Source of the DNA: Mercurialis annua
Lineage: Eukaryota; Streptophyta; Magnoliopsida; Malpighiales; Euphorbiaceae
NCBI RefSeq assembly: GCF_937616625.2
Contig: NC_065573.1
Coordinates: 9,377,001-9,441,000 of the forward strand
Reading direction: 5' to 3'
DNA length: 64,000 bases
The first letter of the stretch is position 1. The number at the start of each line of letters is the position of its first letter. The notes beneath the pieces were generated by a model. It saw only the letters and a program-made list of their open reading frames with translations, searched no databases and was not told the origin of the DNA. This document shows positions 63,401-64,000 of this stretch, one piece after another. The position numbers and the translations under genes are program-made.

Positions 63401-64000
63401 CTCTCTAACGCATCGTTCCGATTACCTAAGCATGGTTAGGATATGTTACACAAAGTGTGCGTGAAAAGTGACGCTAGATTAGTATGTCGCTTCTCAAGTC
63501 TCTTTAACGCGTCGTTTCGATTACCATGCTAATGTCGCGTCTCAAGTCTTTTTAACGCGTCGTACCGATTACCAAAGCATGGTTTGGTTATATTACGCAA
63601 AGAGTGCGTGAATAATGACGGTAAATTAGTATGTCGCGTCACAAGTCTCTTTAACGCGTCGTGCTAATTAAGCATGGTTAGGTTAGGTTATGCAAAGTGT
63701 GCGTGAAAATTGACGCTAGAAAAGTGTGTTGCATCTCAAGTCTCTTTATCGCGTCGTTTCGATCAGTATGCTTATGTCGCGTCACAAGTCTCTCTAACGC
63801 GTCGTTCCGATTTCCTAAGCATGGTTACGTTATATTACGCAAATTATGCGTGAAAGTGACGCTAGATTAGTATGTAGCATCTTAAGTCACTTTAATGTGT
63901 TGTTTCGATTACCTAAGTATGGTTAGGTTATGTTACGCGAAGTGTGCGTGAAAAGTGACGCTAGATTAATATGTCGCTTCTCAAGTTTCTTTAACGCGTC
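60404..64000 (+). repeat. 99-bp satellite array, forward block 4
   Basis: Forward array to the window end, starting mid-monomer at AGTGTGCGTG. Gene-free. An internal repeat of about 1.4-1.5 kb is visible: the odd monomers GTCCATTACATAAGCATTG (61,678) and GTCCATTACATATGCATTG (63,127) are both followed by CCAAGTACGC and TAATCCGTCGTTCGATTA. Half monomers occur near 61,165, 62,078, 62,790, 63,517 and 63,762. Confidence 0.95.
61380..62100 (+). repeat. ~1.45-kb higher-order unit, copy 1 (partial)
   Basis: Monomer order matches 62,890-63,540: AAAGAGTTTATGAATAATG (61,418) against AAAGAGTTCATGAATAATG (62,964), then the GTCCATTACAT monomer, the AATCCGTCGTTCGATTA monomer, GATAACATAAGTATGG against GATAACCTATAAGTATGG, and a half monomer. 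The offset falls from about 1,546 to about 1,449 because the second copy lacks one monomer. Confidence 0.78.

Noticed and set aside
1..64000. TTAGG strings resembling telomere repeats
   Set aside because: They are part of GGTTAGGTTATATTACG once per 99 bp. No TTTAGGG or TTAGGG tandem run exists.
1..64000. Regularly spaced repeats resembling a CRISPR array
   Set aside because: The repeats are continuous, with no unique spacers, and the whole 99 bp is repeated. No cas genes are present and the setting is eukaryotic.
1..64000. CENP-B box-like sequence at GTCGTTCCGATTACC
   Set aside because: Only a short part resembles the box and the required AAACGGG-type half is absent.
1..64000. Satellite derived from tRNA or 5S rRNA genes
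   Set aside because: CGTTCCGATTA loosely recalls a B box, but there is no matching A box, no cloverleaf and no 5S internal promoter pattern.

Overview
The window is almost entirely satellite DNA from a eukaryotic nuclear genome, most likely a flowering plant. I see no protein-coding gene and no rRNA or tRNA gene. About 97% of it is an array of a monomer close to 99 bp, roughly 650 copies in whole or in part. A second, recurrent 48-bp half-length monomer is interspersed at regular intervals. The plant assignment is inferred from the two insertions. One is a 583-bp MITE with GAGCATCTCCAATG-type ends and a TTA target duplication. The other is about 1.05-1.09 kb and looks like the LTR of a plant retrotransposon. 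The species cannot be read from the sequence.

Layout: satellite on the + strand at 1-33,995, with one isolated reversed monomer at 11,710-11,787; satellite in reverse orientation at 33,996-39,705; + strand satellite at 39,706-43,934; MITE at 43,935-44,517; + strand satellite at 44,518-59,315; minus-strand LTR-like element at about 59,316-60,370, with 33 bp of unassigned DNA to 60,403; + strand satellite from 60,404 to the window end.

The array has several levels of order. (1) A 99-bp monomer carrying a 24-bp near-palindrome and nine CpGs. (2) A higher-order unit of five 99-mers plus one 48-mer (about 543 bp), apparently paired into a unit of about 1.08 kb by alternation of a marked monomer subfamily. 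(3) Multi-kilobase segmental copies: 1-11,709 matches 16,549-30,208; 12,890-17,505 matches 48,680-53,663; 15,450-20,270 also matches 42,626-48,240. (4) Younger tandem duplications nested in these: 1,603 bp at 1,078-4,283, about 3.2-3.4 kb at 21,050-27,647, about 1.2 kb at 36,241-38,666, and single-monomer events. (5) An inverted duplication with arms of about 1.45 kb around the reversed block.

Because the same segments occur two or three times with and without particular events, the window gives a relative chronology. The MITE inserted after one segmental duplication, since empty sites survive in three related copies. The 1,603-bp duplication arose after the 1-11.7 kb and 16.5-30.2 kb segments separated. 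A 58-bp duplication preceded the 31.1/40.0 kb duplication. The open reading frames that exist are by-products of a monomer whose length is divisible by three and are not annotated as genes.
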